Part shown: positions 8,442 to 18,373 of the stretch, in pieces
How the letters are laid out: every line of letters starts with the position of its first letter
Position numbering within the stretch: the stretch's first letter is position 1
Translations under genes and position numbers: made by a program
Assembly (NCBI GenBank): GCA_903831575.1
Contig: CAIKYB010000026.1
Coordinates: forward strand, 1 to 64,000
DNA: 64,000 nucleotides
Direction: 5' to 3'
DNA from: an uncultured Bacteroidota bacterium
GTDB taxonomy: Bacteria > Bacteroidota > Bacteroidia > Chitinophagales > Chitinophagaceae
Notes under the pieces: model-generated
Told to the model about the DNA's origin: nothing
Seen by the model: the letters and a program-made list of their open reading frames with translations, nothing else
The model's database searches: none

Positions 8442-9244
8442 GGTATGGGCTTAGTTGCTTTTAGCGAGTATACCATTGGCACTTTATCTCCGAATGTTGT
8501 TATCCTGAATTTACCTGGCTCAAACTCAATCGTATGGCTAAAGCAATTGTAAGGTGAATAATTAAACTCTTCGAAGGACTTTATTTCAAGATTATTTTTT
8601 ATTAAAGATTGAAGTACTTCACTAATTCCATGGTTCCACATCACATATTCCTGAGTGATATTGGCTGATTTATCTGCATAAGTACCATTGTAGGTTTCTA
8701 TTATCGGCCCAGTATTAAAATAATTATATCCAACTTTTTCAAAATCATTATCAAACATCCATACGACAGGATGAAACTCTACAAAAATAAATTCACCTCC
8801 TGGTTTTAAAAACCTTGATACAACTTCAGCCCATTTGTTTAGATCTGGCAACCAGCCTATTGTTCCGTACGAAGTAAATACAATATCAAATTCTTGATTT
8901 AAATAATTGGGCAAATCATAAATATCACAACAAATAAAAGAGGCATCTGTCTTTGTTTCTACTGAAAAATGTTTTGCTTTCTCAATAGCGATATCCGAAA
9001 AATCAATTCCAGTAACTTTTGCGCCCATTCGGCTTAGTGAAATGCTGTCCTGGCCGAAGTGACATTGAAGATGCAGGATACTTTTTCCAGTTACATCTCC
9101 TAATAAATTCAATTCTATTTCCTTCAGTGAACTTTTCCCGTTTAAAAAACTTTCAACATCATAGAATGCAGATTGGATATGAATATCTGTTTTTACATTC
9201 CATGATTTCCTGTTGATATCAATATAGTTGATCTCTTTACTCAT
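8438..9244 (-). CDS. Class I SAM-dependent methyltransferase
   Basis: A 268-residue protein with a Rossmann methyltransferase core at about 45-150. Motif I is SILHLQCHFGQDSISLS, followed by the acidic VTGIDFSD loop, CDIYDLP and FDIVFTSYGTIGW. The substrate cannot be told from sequence. It converges on crtY with a 4-bp overlap of the two stop codons, so no terminator separates them. It is in the same direction as the RND operon downstream of it in coordinates, but the stop of the pump gene lies 25 bp before its start, so it may be the distal gene of that transcript. A role in pigment modification is possible but not shown. Confidence 0.8.
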   Translation of the reverse strand: MSKEINYIDINRKSWNVKTDIHIQSAFYDVESFLNGKSSLKEIELNLLGDVTGKSILHLQCHFGQDSISLSRMGAKVTGIDFSDIAIEKAKHFSVETKTDASFICCDIYDLPNYLNQEFDIVFTSYGTIGWLPDLNKWAEVVSRFLKPGGEFIFVEFHPVVWMFDNDFEKVGYNYFNTGPIIETYNGTYADKSANITQEYVMWNHGISEVLQSLIKNNLEIKSFEEFNYSPYNCFSHTIEFEPGKFRITTFGDKVPMVYSLKATKPIP

Positions 9245-9269
9245 GTAGCATTATTGTTTACAAATTGAA

Positions 9270-12200
9270 TTAACTCGCCATTTTCCCGTTCCAAACTTTC
9301 TTTCCTTGAATTCTTTTTACTGCATACATAATCAATACGAACAAAAAGAACAACGGTCCGGTGAATCCAAACAAGGCAACATATTTTGTACCATAGAATC
9401 TTTCCATTGGTCTTCTTAATCTTTCTGAAATCAGGTACATACTTGGTACCATAATCAAGGTAAGGAAAAACGCAAAAATTAATCCGAAGATAATTGTCCA
9501 GCTAAGTGGCCCCCAGAATACAACACTATCACCTCCGAAGAAAATGTGTGGATTCAGATGCTGAAAGAATGAAACAAAATCAATATTAAATCCAACGGCT
9601 AATGGCAATAATCCTAAAATTGTAGCAATGGCTGTAAGCATGACTGGGATGATACGAATTTTCCCTGCGGTAATGGCTGCTTCTCTTGTTCGCATCCCTC
9701 TGCCTCTCAATTCGTCTGTAAACTCTATTAGTAATATGCCGTTTTTAATTACAATGCCCGCTAATCCAATAACGCCAACACCCAACATGATACTGGCAAT
9801 AGTCATACCTGTTATGGCATAACCCAATAAAACGCCGATGATTGAAAAGAAGATTTCTGTCAATACAATGAATGGCTTACTCAATGAATTGAATTGCAAA
9901 ACAAGAATAAGAAATATTAATCCTAATGCAATTGACAATGCCATACCTAAAAAACTATTTGTTTCAGCTTCTTGTTCACCTTGTCCAGTTTGTCGAATGG
10001 TTACATCGCCAGGTATCGTAATTAATGTTTTAAACGTCTTTATTTTTTCAGCTATTTCCTTATTTACTTTTGCTGTCATTGACGGGTCCAGCACATTCGA
10101 TTGTAATTGAATGGTACGTTTTACATTTTTACGTGCAATGGCTCCGGATGTATTGGTATAATCAACAGTAGCTACAGCACTTACTGGTACAGACTTTATA
10201 CGCATGGTAGTCATGTCCATAAAAGTGATACGCATGTTCATCAAGTCGGTGATATTGTTTCTCAACAGATCGTTGTAACGCAATTGTATTTTATATTCAT
10301 CTTCACCTTCTTTCAATTTGCTTACTTCTTTCCCAAAAACGGCAGTTCTAATTTCCATTCCAATTTGTCCTGTACTTAGTCCTTCCATCATTGCTTTCTC
10401 CCGGTCAACTTTCACCGTTATTTCAGGGCTATTTAAATCAACATCCAATTTTAAATTTTCCACTCCTTCAACACGATTGGTATCGAGGTAGTTATTGAGC
10501 TTGGTTGCGATATCTGCAATCTCTTCAAACTTATCGCCAACGATTTCGATATTAACAGGAGGATCAGTTGGAGGGCCTGAATCTTCCTGCGCAACCTGGA
10601 TACTTGCCCCGGGAATACCTTTCATTTCAGCTCTTATCGCATCGAGATAAGGCCTTGTTTTTTTACCATTTCTTTTTTCATACTCTACAAAAGAAACTTG
10701 AATTCTACCAAGATTAGATTGTATGCTTCTGTTGTTACTTTTTGGATTATTTGCACTGTTCGCGACATTTGCAATTACACTTTCCACAATACTTCCTTCC
10801 TCTCCGGGCTTATCTTTTTCTAAGATTTTAAACACTCGTTGTTCTAATAGATGAGTAATGCTATCTGTACTTTTCACGTCTGTTCCTGGAGGCATTTTCA
10901 AATACACATAAATAAATTTCGGATCACCGCTTGGGAAGAAGGTAGCTTTATTCCCTCTTGCCATTAATAACATAATGGAGATAGGGAAGAGTAAAAACAA
11001 ACAGACAACTGTCCAAACCGGCCTCGTTCCTTTTAAGATCCAGCGTAATAATTTTTCGTAGCGATTCATCAAACCTGGTAATACTTTTGATTGGAACACA
11101 TGGATGATTCCTTTAAAAAGATATCTGTTCATGATTGCCAATAACATCATAAAGAGTAAGAAATTAGCAAAGCCATGAGAGCCCAGTAAATGCATGATCA
11201 GAGCAGTTATTATTGCTGTCCAGAACCACCATTTTTTAAACAACAATTTCTTTTCTTCTTCAAATTCTTTTCCTTCTTGCTTCATGAAACTTACTGCAAA
11301 TACAGGATTGAAAATAAAGGCCACAATCAGAGAAGCCGCTAGTGTAAGAATCAGCATCGTGGGTAAATAAATCATAAACTTACCAATGATTCCCTTCCAG
11401 AATAACAAAGGGAAGAATGGCGCGAGGGTAGTGGCTGTACCTGCTAATACAGGAATAAAAACTTCTCCGGCAGCTTCTTTAGCACTTCTGATGATTTTTA
11501 TTTTTCCATTGTTATAGATACGATGGGTGTTTTCAATTACCACAATCGCATCATCAACAATAATTCCCAATCCAAAAAGCAACGCAAATAATACAATGAA
11601 ATTTAAAGTCACAGGTGTTCCAACAATTGAATCTGCAATTGGCAAAAATAAGAAGGCAACGAATACGCTTAGTGGCACACTTAATGCAACGAAGAAGGCA
11701 TTTGTAACGCCCATGAAAAACATCAATACGATCAATACAAGAATAAATCCAATAATAATGGTATTAACCAAATCATTAAATGACGTTGCAGTTGCTTTAC
11801 TTTGATCACCTGTAATAATTACTTTCAAACTTGGAGGTAATTCTTCACTTTCTTTCATCTTAGCAACGATAGCTTTTATTTTTCCTGCGGCATTGATTAG
11901 ATTTTCTCCTGCACGTTTTACAATATTTATCGTTACCACATTTTTTCCATCCAAACGTGCGTAGCTTTCTTTGTCTTTAATGGTGTCTTTCAGTTCTGCA
12001 ATATCTCTCAAATAGACTGTGGCACCTTGAGTGCTGCTTCTAACAACAATATCACTAAGATCCAAAACGCTATTAAATTGACCTTTTACTTTTAGTGTCC
12101 TTCTCATATCACCTACTTCAATTAATCCTCCGGTGATGTCATTATTTTCCCGTGAGATAGCATTTTCAATGTCAGTAAAACTGATTCGTGCTGCCTGCAT

Positions 12201-12806
12201 TTTATAGGGATCTACATTCACCTGAATCTCTCTTTCCGGCGCACCAACAATCTCGGCACGAGTAATTTCCGGGAGCTCTTCAAATTTATCCTGAAGCTTA
12301 TCTGCAAATTGTTTCAACTTTACCCCATCATAATCACCACTTACATTCACAAACATTATCGGCATTTCACTGAAGGCGAATTCCTGAACATTGGGTTGTT
12401 GTGTCAAGTTATTGGGCAAATCGGATTGTGCTTTATCAATAGCATCTTTTACTTTTTGCTTTGCCAATTCTGTTTTCACATCTGTATCAAATTCTACCAC
12501 AATCAAGCTGTAATCTGTTTGAGAAGTACTAGTGATTTTTTTTACTTTAGCACCGCTGATGCCTTTCAATTGTTTTTCAATAGGCCTTGTTACTAAATTC
12601 TCAATGTCTTTAGGAGAATTGCCTACATAAACAGTAGTTACACTTATCGTTGGCACAACAATATCTGGAAACTGTTCTTTAGGAAGTGTATTGAATTTAT
12701 ATAAACCAAATGCAGTTATTAATATTGCAATGATGTACACCGCTGTTCTGTTGTCTACAGCCCAGTTTGTTGGTTTGAATTCTTTTATCTTTTCTATAAT
12801 TTTCAT
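9270..12806 (-). CDS. RND efflux transporter, AcrB/HAE1-like, enlarged
   Basis: A 1178-residue inner-membrane proton-driven pump. It shows the N-terminal membrane segment, the porter domains, and the TM4 motif GLGIIVDDAIVVIENTHR with the Asp pair of the proton relay. It is longer than the usual 1030-1060 residues. Extra hydrophobic segments lie between TM6 and TM7 (about residues 515-565, around WWFWTAIITAL and FLLFMMLLAIM), and a further membrane segment sits at the C-terminus (GPLFFLFVLIMYAV). It forms a tripartite system with the adaptor and TolC-like genes upstream. Substrate is unknown; hydrophobic compounds are likely for this family. Confidence 0.93.
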   Translation of the reverse strand: MKIIEKIKEFKPTNWAVDNRTAVYIIAILITAFGLYKFNTLPKEQFPDIVVPTISVTTVYVGNSPKDIENLVTRPIEKQLKGISGAKVKKITSTSQTDYSLIVVEFDTDVKTELAKQKVKDAIDKAQSDLPNNLTQQPNVQEFAFSEMPIMFVNVSGDYDGVKLKQFADKLQDKFEELPEITRAEIVGAPEREIQVNVDPYKMQAARISFTDIENAISRENNDITGGLIEVGDMRRTLKVKGQFNSVLDLSDIVVRSSTQGATVYLRDIAELKDTIKDKESYARLDGKNVVTINIVKRAGENLINAAGKIKAIVAKMKESEELPPSLKVIITGDQSKATATSFNDLVNTIIIGFILVLIVLMFFMGVTNAFFVALSVPLSVFVAFLFLPIADSIVGTPVTLNFIVLFALLFGLGIIVDDAIVVIENTHRIYNNGKIKIIRSAKEAAGEVFIPVLAGTATTLAPFFPLLFWKGIIGKFMIYLPTMLILTLAASLIVAFIFNPVFAVSFMKQEGKEFEEEKKLLFKKWWFWTAIITALIMHLLGSHGFANFLLFMMLLAIMNRYLFKGIIHVFQSKVLPGLMNRYEKLLRWILKGTRPVWTVVCLFLLFPISIMLLMARGNKATFFPSGDPKFIYVYLKMPPGTDVKSTDSITHLLEQRVFKILEKDKPGEEGSIVESVIANVANSANNPKSNNRSIQSNLGRIQVSFVEYEKRNGKKTRPYLDAIRAEMKGIPGASIQVAQEDSGPPTDPPVNIEIVGDKFEEIADIATKLNNYLDTNRVEGVENLKLDVDLNSPEITVKVDREKAMMEGLSTGQIGMEIRTAVFGKEVSKLKEGEDEYKIQLRYNDLLRNNITDLMNMRITFMDMTTMRIKSVPVSAVATVDYTNTSGAIARKNVKRTIQLQSNVLDPSMTAKVNKEIAEKIKTFKTLITIPGDVTIRQTGQGEQEAETNSFLGMALSIALGLIFLILVLQFNSLSKPFIVLTEIFFSIIGVLLGYAITGMTIASIMLGVGVIGLAGIVIKNGILLIEFTDELRGRGMRTREAAITAGKIRIIPVMLTAIATILGLLPLAVGFNIDFVSFFQHLNPHIFFGGDSVVFWGPLSWTIIFGLIFAFFLTLIMVPSMYLISERLRRPMERFYGTKYVALFGFTGPLFFLFVLIMYAVKRIQGKKVWNGKMAS

Positions 12807-12975
12807 ATGTTAATTATTAAGTCAAAATGCAAAATTAAAAAGTTGCAATTTTTGGATTTCCCATTTTTAATTTGAATAGCCTTTATTATTATTCCCGTTT
12901 GGTTTGAGGTTTCTTTTATGGGTATTTCATTGTTCCTTTTCTTTAAAATAAACGTCGAAATATTTCTTGTTTTCT

Positions 12976-14172
12976 TTATTGTGTGCTTACCATTTGCCCT
13001 TCATATAAATTTTGATATCCGCTAGTAATGAGCTGTTCACCACCACTTAAACCAGATTTAATTTCTACGGTATTACCATAAACATTTCCTAATACAATTA
13101 TTTTTCTTGTAGCAATCATTTTTCTATTTTGCTTTTCCATGACATAGACGTATTTATTTTTCTCATCACTTTGAATCGTATTTACTGGAATCACCACGGC
13201 ACTTGAGGTAGTATAGTCCAATATTTTCATCACCACAGACTGGTTTGGTTTAAGTATACCATCAGTTGGGATTTTCGCTTCAGCAATAAATCCTCTTTGT
13301 GCGTTTTCGATTGTTTGTCCGATTAAAGAAATAGTGGAGTTGATTGTTTTATTTGCATCTTTTATTTCCACAACAACAGGTGTTCCTTTATGAACGTTTG
13401 TGATATAGTTTTCAGGAACGTTGGCGATTACTTTTAATTTGCTGGTGTTTACAATTTTTATTTGCCCCATACCGGAAAATAATTCACCTATTTTTACCAT
13501 TACCACTTCGGCAACGCCATCAACATCACTATAAACATTAGTTGTACTTAATTGTTCCGCAGCTACTTTCGATTGTTCTTCCGCAGATTTGAGTTGATTT
13601 TGCAAAGCCTCAACATTTGTTTTGGCGCTAATTAATTGCACTTCTGTACCAATTCCCTTTTGCCACAAATTATTTTGACGATCGTAAATATTTTTAGCAT
13701 AGCTCAATTGTGTTTTTATACCTTCCAATTGTTGACGAGCAGCAGTATAGGCCTGGCGTAAAATTGCTTCATCAAGCTTTAACAACAATTGCCCTTTTTT
13801 TACAACATCGCCTTCTTTTACAAAGAGTGCTTTTACTTGTCCGCCCATTCCACGTGGTGTGATGTAAGAAATATTTTCAGCATCCACTTTGCCACGTAAA
13901 TCAATATAGTGTTCAAAAGGTTGAACTGCTACAGCAGAAACGGCCACTAATGTAGATTTTGAATTTGCTGCAGCACTCGTGTCTAATTTATTAATGTCAT
14001 CCTGCAGTGATTTGATGTCTTGGTCAATTTTATTTTTTTGAATTAACAATTTTGCTAATTGAGTTTTCTTCTCAAGAATAGCGGCATTGCTATCTTTATT
14101 TCCATTGTTACAAGACGACAATACTGTTGAAGCGATTAAACAAATCGTTACAATAATTTTTAAAGGTTGCAT
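12976..14172 (-). CDS. RND periplasmic adaptor lipoprotein (MFP/HlyD family)
   Basis: A 398-residue protein with an SpII signal (lipobox LSSC at about residue 20). After a short coiled stretch come the paired lipoyl half-motifs (VKALFVKEGDVVKKGQLLLKLD is the first, read near residues 110-131), an alpha-helical hairpin (about 135-205), a beta-barrel and the membrane-proximal domain. It links the inner-membrane pump to the outer-membrane channel. It lies between the TolC-like gene (33-bp gap) and the pump gene (169-bp gap), all on the minus strand. Confidence 0.92.
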   Translation of the reverse strand: MQPLKIIVTICLIASTVLSSCNNGNKDSNAAILEKKTQLAKLLIQKNKIDQDIKSLQDDINKLDTSAAANSKSTLVAVSAVAVQPFEHYIDLRGKVDAENISYITPRGMGGQVKALFVKEGDVVKKGQLLLKLDEAILRQAYTAARQQLEGIKTQLSYAKNIYDRQNNLWQKGIGTEVQLISAKTNVEALQNQLKSAEEQSKVAAEQLSTTNVYSDVDGVAEVVMVKIGELFSGMGQIKIVNTSKLKVIANVPENYITNVHKGTPVVVEIKDANKTINSTISLIGQTIENAQRGFIAEAKIPTDGILKPNQSVVMKILDYTTSSAVVIPVNTIQSDEKNKYVYVMEKQNRKMIATRKIIVLGNVYGNTVEIKSGLSGGEQLITSGYQNLYEGQMVSTQ

Positions 14173-14205
14173 ATTTCTGGTTTTGAATGTTATGTTGAAT
14201 TATTT

Positions 14206-15612
14206 TTAAAGGGTTCCTGTTGCTTTTAAGAAATCAATTTTCGCAAGGATGGCATCATACAAGGCGCCATAGTAGTTGTTTTGAGCTACTTTCAATTCTG
14301 TTTGCGCATTATAGATTTCCATGTTGCTTCCTAATCCTTGCTCGTATTTTAATTTTGTTGAAGCGTATACTTTCTCAGCTAAAACGGTATTTCTTTTTTG
14401 ATTTTCTAAAGTAGTTAAAGCGCTTTCGATTTTCAATTTTGAATTGCTTACTTCAAATTCAATCCCTTGTTGCAGTCGCTCCATTGTATTTTTTGTTTTA
14501 GCCAATTCGTATTTAGCTTTTTGTATACGGGAGTTTCTGGCATTGCCATCAAATAATGGAACAGATAATTTTATTCCAACCAATGATGTAGAAAACCATT
14601 CCCCTTTGTCGAAGAAAGTAAAATCATTTCTTTGAGCATTTTTAGAATAAGAACCAAATGCTGCAAGAGTAGGAAATTTACTCAGCTGAAATCTTTTAAT
14701 ATTATAGTGATTTAATTTCAATGCTGTTGATAATTGCTGGTATTCTTTTCTGTTTTTAATATCAAAACTGTCATTAATCTTCATCATGTCCATTTCATTT
14801 TCAGGTAATGCATCAGTCAGCATTAAAGTATCTTTTTGAGGAAGGTTAATTAAAAATTTAAGTGCAGCATTTCCTATTTCAAGTTGGTTGTTAATTTTTT
14901 CTTTTTCAGTTTTTAAATTATTTAATTGCACTTCAACTTTATCAACATCTAATCTTTCAGCAAATCCATTTTTAAAAATCTCTTTTGTATCTGCAAATAA
15001 TTTTTCAAATCTCTCAATATTTGCATCAATTGTAGCGGCTTGTTTTTTCCCTACTACTAATTGATAATACAATTTATAAACGTTGACTTTTATTTGCTCT
15101 TTAGTTACTTCTGCGTTTTGTCTAGCCAACTTTAAAGCTGCTGATCTTGCTTTTAATCCAATAAATACTTGACCATCAAAAAGAATCTGAGAAACATCCA
15201 CACCGCCTGAAGCTGTCCATGCAGTACCGAATTTTGCTGGCACACTACCAAAACCGTTATTAGGAAATCGAATTGGATTACCAGAGCCATCTCTAACACC
15301 ATTATTGACAAGCACATTATAAACGGAAGGAGAAATAAAATCTGGTAACGTAGTTACAGGAATATCAAAATAATGAGTACCGTTAACACTTGCATTCATT
15401 TGAGGCATTGCGATTGCAGTAAATTCTCTGTTTGTTTGCTGTTGAATTTGAATATCGAGAAGTGCATTTTTAACTTCTGTTGCATTTTTCATAGCGAATT
15501 CAATCGCTTGTTTTGCTGAAAAATAATTCACTTGCTGAGAAAATGAAGCATGTATACCTATCAAGATAAAGCAGCACAACATTATTTTCTTTCGTTTTTG
15601 TTTTAATAACAT
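14206..15612 (-). CDS. TolC-family outer membrane efflux protein
   Basis: A 468-residue protein with a signal peptide ending around SFSQQ (about residue 26). Two outer-membrane-efflux repeats with long helical stretches follow, and the C-terminal half has the family pattern KLSVPLFDGNARNSRIQKAKYELA and YEQGLGSNMEIYNAQTEL in part. It forms the outer-membrane channel of the efflux operon. It begins 7 bp downstream of the tetR stop, so tetR is the first gene of the operon. Confidence 0.92.
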   Translation of the reverse strand: MLLKQKRKKIMLCCFILIGIHASFSQQVNYFSAKQAIEFAMKNATEVKNALLDIQIQQQTNREFTAIAMPQMNASVNGTHYFDIPVTTLPDFISPSVYNVLVNNGVRDGSGNPIRFPNNGFGSVPAKFGTAWTASGGVDVSQILFDGQVFIGLKARSAALKLARQNAEVTKEQIKVNVYKLYYQLVVGKKQAATIDANIERFEKLFADTKEIFKNGFAERLDVDKVEVQLNNLKTEKEKINNQLEIGNAALKFLINLPQKDTLMLTDALPENEMDMMKINDSFDIKNRKEYQQLSTALKLNHYNIKRFQLSKFPTLAAFGSYSKNAQRNDFTFFDKGEWFSTSLVGIKLSVPLFDGNARNSRIQKAKYELAKTKNTMERLQQGIEFEVSNSKLKIESALTTLENQKRNTVLAEKVYASTKLKYEQGLGSNMEIYNAQTELKVAQNNYYGALYDAILAKIDFLKATGTL

Positions 15613-15619
15613 TGGGATT

Positions 15620-16234
15620 TTATTTTTTTTGATTTTGAATGTTTTTCAAAGTGATTTTATAGCCTTTTTCGGAAACGATTCCAAAAAGAAAATGTCTCGA
15701 CAATTCTTCTGAAGATTCTGCGAGCGTTGCTTTTATATTAGTCTGAAATTCCGGGTGAAATGGAATCAACATAGATTCTAATCGAAACCTTGCAACGATT
15801 TCTATATGGAGATCCTTTCTGTATAAATCTTCAATTATTCCTCTTTTTAAATTCTCCTTTATGATGTTAAATAAGAAATTATTTTTGTGTGCATGAAAAA
15901 CTTTATAGGCATTTGGATAATATTTATACATATCAAATAAGATGGATGGGTTCATGTGATGAAACAAATCTGACATTTGTAACATAGCGAGAAAAATTTC
16001 ATGAATAGCATCTTTTGATCTCGACTTATCTAAACTACAAGTTTCTTGATTTTTCTTTATGATAGCAGATATGACTTCAACCACAAGTTGTTCTTTATCA
16101 GAAAAGAACTGGTAGATTGTTTTCTTGCTGATGCCCATTTTTGATGCGATATCATCCATGCTCACACTTTTCAATCCATATTGCATGAAAAGTGCATGGG
16201 CATCCTCCTGTATTCTTTTTGCAGTTTCGTTCAT
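15620..16234 (-). CDS. TetR/AcrR-family transcriptional regulator of the efflux operon
   Basis: The N-terminal helix-turn-helix reads MDDIASKMGISKKTIYQFF and follows NETAKRIQEDAHALFMQYG, the standard TetR opening. I place the start at Met 16234 (204 residues); an upstream in-frame ATG would add 31 residues that do not resemble the family and would overlap the 5' region of the divergent gene. The C-terminal ligand domain is helical and its ligand is not evident. As first gene of the tetR-tolC-adaptor-RND unit it probably represses its own operon and is relieved by a pump substrate. Confidence 0.88.
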   Translation of the reverse strand: MNETAKRIQEDAHALFMQYGLKSVSMDDIASKMGISKKTIYQFFSDKEQLVVEVISAIIKKNQETCSLDKSRSKDAIHEIFLAMLQMSDLFHHMNPSILFDMYKYYPNAYKVFHAHKNNFLFNIIKENLKRGIIEDLYRKDLHIEIVARFRLESMLIPFHPEFQTNIKATLAESSEELSRHFLFGIVSEKGYKITLKNIQNQKK

Positions 16235-16344
16235 TAGTTTTTTATTGCGCTGCAAAACTATGGAAACTTTAATTGAAAAAAAAGTTTTTTGCAATGATTT
16301 TACTGCGTTATGACTCTTCCAGACCATGCAGCCTATTTATCCTT

Positions 16345-16352
16345 TACCTTTG
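16345..16352 (+). promoter_or_regulatory. Bacteroidota -7 element TACCTTTG before the DUF502 gene
   Basis: A perfect TAnnTTTG match lies 18 bp before the ATG at 16370. No convincing TTTG -33 element is seen at the usual spacing. It supports the internal ATG at 16370 over an earlier in-frame codon at 16310, which would lie upstream of this promoter. Confidence 0.5.
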
Positions 16353-16369
16353 TTTTCAAATTAATAAAA

Positions 16370-16993
16370 ATGAATAATTCGTTTCGATACAAAAAATTGT
16401 TTCAATATTTTTTACAAGGCCTTTTGGTATTGGCACCTATCCTCATTACTTTTTATGTATTATTTTCTGTTGTAACTTCTATTGACAGTTTAATTCCCAT
16501 TTTCACTTTTACTGATGAAAGGGGTATGGTTAAAGTGCAGAATTATGGTTTAGGTTTTATCGTCATTATACTTGTGATTATTATAATTGGGTATTTCTCT
16601 TATTTTGTTATTTCAAATAAAATTGTCCTTTTCTTTGATAAGCTCATGCAACGTCTCCCAGGACTAAAACATATTTATTCAACAACAAGAGACTTTTTTG
16701 AAGCTTTTGCTGGCGATAAAAAAAGATTTACCCATAATGTATTGGCTAATGTAGATGATAATGACGTTTGGCGAATCGGTTTTGTAACCAAAGATGACAT
16801 GGAAGAATTTGGTTTAAAAGGCTATGTATCGGTTTATATTCCAATGGCTTATTCTGTTGCGGGTAATGTTTATGTCATTCCCAAATCCCGAGTAAAAGAA
16901 ATCACTCACATTAGCAGTGCACAAACTATGAAGTTTGCTGTAAGCGGCGGTGTTACACATATTGATGAAGAGGAAAAGAAACCTCAGTCCTAA
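16370..16993 (+). CDS. DUF502 family membrane protein
   Basis: A 207-residue protein from the chosen Met. It has two membrane segments (about residues 12-35 and 60-85) and then a soluble domain with PGLKHIYSTTRDFFEAF and GYVSVYIPMAYSVAGNVYVIP, both typical of DUF502. The family is widespread and of unknown function; its plant members are called LIKE COV. The gene is divergent from tetR and stands alone. An upstream start at 16310 would add 20 residues and is less likely because of the promoter element at 16345. Confidence 0.85.
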   Translation: MNNSFRYKKLFQYFLQGLLVLAPILITFYVLFSVVTSIDSLIPIFTFTDERGMVKVQNYGLGFIVIILVIIIIGYFSYFVISNKIVLFFDKLMQRLPGLKHIYSTTRDFFEAFAGDKKRFTHNVLANVDDNDVWRIGFVTKDDMEEFGLKGYVSVYIPMAYSVAGNVYVIPKSRVKEITHISSAQTMKFAVSGGVTHIDEEEKKPQS

Positions 16994-17160
16994 TTGTTAT
17001 TTTCTTTCTAACTACCTGTTTTTTCAACATCTTCAATAATCTTCTGGAGTGTAATTTTAGTTTTTAGATAGGTCATGCTCATAAGATACATTCTCTTATC
17101 ATTGGGGAATAATCTTAAAGGCTATAAGATAATAACTATTCTAATCAACTGTATCTACAC

Positions 17161-18135
17161 ATGAGAATTATATTACGTTGCGTATTTGTTATTTTATTTC
17201 TTGCTTTACAAAAACACGCTTTTTGTTGGGGTTTTTATGCCCATGGAAAAATAAATTATTTTGCTGTTTTTTTATTGCCTCCTGAAATGATGGTATTGTA
17301 TAAGTCCAATATTTCTTTTTTAGTAGAACATGCAACTGATCCTGATAAGCGCAGATATGCAGTTCCGGAAGAAGGTCCGAGACATTATCTTGATATTGAT
17401 CATTATGGAACTTATCCTTTCCCCAATCTTCCCAGAAAATGGAAAGATGCAGTGGAAAAATTCTCGGCAGATTCTTTAAATGCTCATGGTATTGTACCCT
17501 GGCATATTCAAACTATGCTTTACAGATTAACTGATGCTTTTAAGAAAAAAGACTTTCCTTCAATAATGAAAAATAGCGCCGAAATTGGCCACTATATTGC
17601 CGATGCACATGTTCCACTTCATGCCAGCAGCAATCACAATGGCCAGCTCACCAATCAGAAAGGTATTCATGGTTTTTGGGAAAGCCGCGTTCCCGAATTG
17701 CTTGCTGAAAGAGAATTTGATTTTTTTATTGGAAAGGCAGATTATATAAACAACCCCGGTGATTTTATTTGGAACAGGATACTAGAAAGCGCCAAAGCTT
17801 CGGACAGTGTTTTGTCCATTGAAAGAACCTTAACCAATGATTTCACAGAAGATACCAAATATGCTTTTGAGGAGCGAAACGGAATCGTTGTAAAGCAGTA
17901 CTCATCGGCGTTTACCATTTCTTTTAATAACAGGTTAAATGGCATGGTGGAGAGAAGGATGCGACAAGCGATATATGCAGTAGCATCCTTTTGGTATACT
18001 GCCTGGGTAAATGCAGGGCAGCCCGATTTAAAGGAATTGGCTCATAAAAAATTTGCTGAAACCGAAACTAAAGATTTTGAATTACTTAATCAAACATGGA
18101 AATCTGGGTCGAAGATAATTGGGAGGGAGGAATAG
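17161..18135 (+). CDS. Secreted zinc-dependent phospholipase C / S1-P1 nuclease-like protein
   Basis: A 324-residue protein with a signal peptide ending at about residue 22 (HAFC, then WGFYAHGKIN). The mature N-terminal Trp, the following His, HYLDIDHYG, and IGHYIADAHVPLH with a later HG-FWESRVPEL supply the Trp/His/Asp ligands of the three-zinc centre of this superfamily. The family cleaves phosphodiesters of lipids or single-stranded nucleic acids. The two cannot be separated here by eye. It is probably periplasmic or secreted and has no operon partner. A TGGTTGAAAGG-type tandem repeat follows its stop. Confidence 0.82.
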   Translation: MRIILRCVFVILFLALQKHAFCWGFYAHGKINYFAVFLLPPEMMVLYKSNISFLVEHATDPDKRRYAVPEEGPRHYLDIDHYGTYPFPNLPRKWKDAVEKFSADSLNAHGIVPWHIQTMLYRLTDAFKKKDFPSIMKNSAEIGHYIADAHVPLHASSNHNGQLTNQKGIHGFWESRVPELLAEREFDFFIGKADYINNPGDFIWNRILESAKASDSVLSIERTLTNDFTEDTKYAFEERNGIVVKQYSSAFTISFNNRLNGMVERRMRQAIYAVASFWYTAWVNAGQPDLKELAHKKFAETETKDFELLNQTWKSGSKIIGREE

Positions 18136-18145
18136 GGGGAAGAAG

Positions 18146-18210
18146 GGTTGAAAGAAGGGTTGAAAGGTGGTTGAAAGGTGGTTGAAAGGTGGTTGATAAG
18201 TTGATTAGGA
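18146..18210. repeat. Tandem 11-bp GGTTGAAAGGT repeats in an intergenic region
   Basis: Between the phospholipase-like gene and serC, GGTTGAAAGGT-like units recur about four times head to tail. The word TTGATTAGGAG then occurs twice (about 18201 and 18285), with a CCTTCGTGCCTTTGCGGC word between. The rest of 18136-18373 holds only the serC promoter. Similar low-complexity tracts occur at 7621-7665, 49231-49285 and 59411-59438. Confidence 0.7.
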
Positions 18211-18315
18211 GTTTAAGGTTTAAATTTTAAGTATTGATTTGACTTTGCGCCTTCGTGCCTTTGCGGCAAAAATTAGTTGAAAGGTTGATTAGGAGACCAA
18301 CTATTTTTAATTTCT

Positions 18316-18323
18316 TACATTTG
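18316..18323 (+). promoter_or_regulatory. -7 element TACATTTG upstream of serC
   Basis: A perfect TAnnTTTG match 50 bp before the serC ATG. No clear -33 TTTG is found at 18-22 bp, so the assignment rests on the -7 element and position. Confidence 0.45.
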
Positions 18324-18373
18324 CTCAATTAATAGTAAGAAAAAATACCCTTTAAAGGTTACGAATAGTAAAA

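Noticed and set aside
9628-12596. Several plus-strand open frames of 60-95 codons opposite the RND pump
   Set aside because: They are antisense shadows of one long well-supported gene.
16235-16327. Extended N-terminus of the TetR regulator
   Set aside because: The extra 31 residues do not resemble TetR proteins and would overlap the region upstream of the divergent gene.
18136-18290. CRISPR-like array in the tandem repeats before serC
   Set aside because: Units are 11 bp and directly adjacent without unique spacers, and no cas gene is near.
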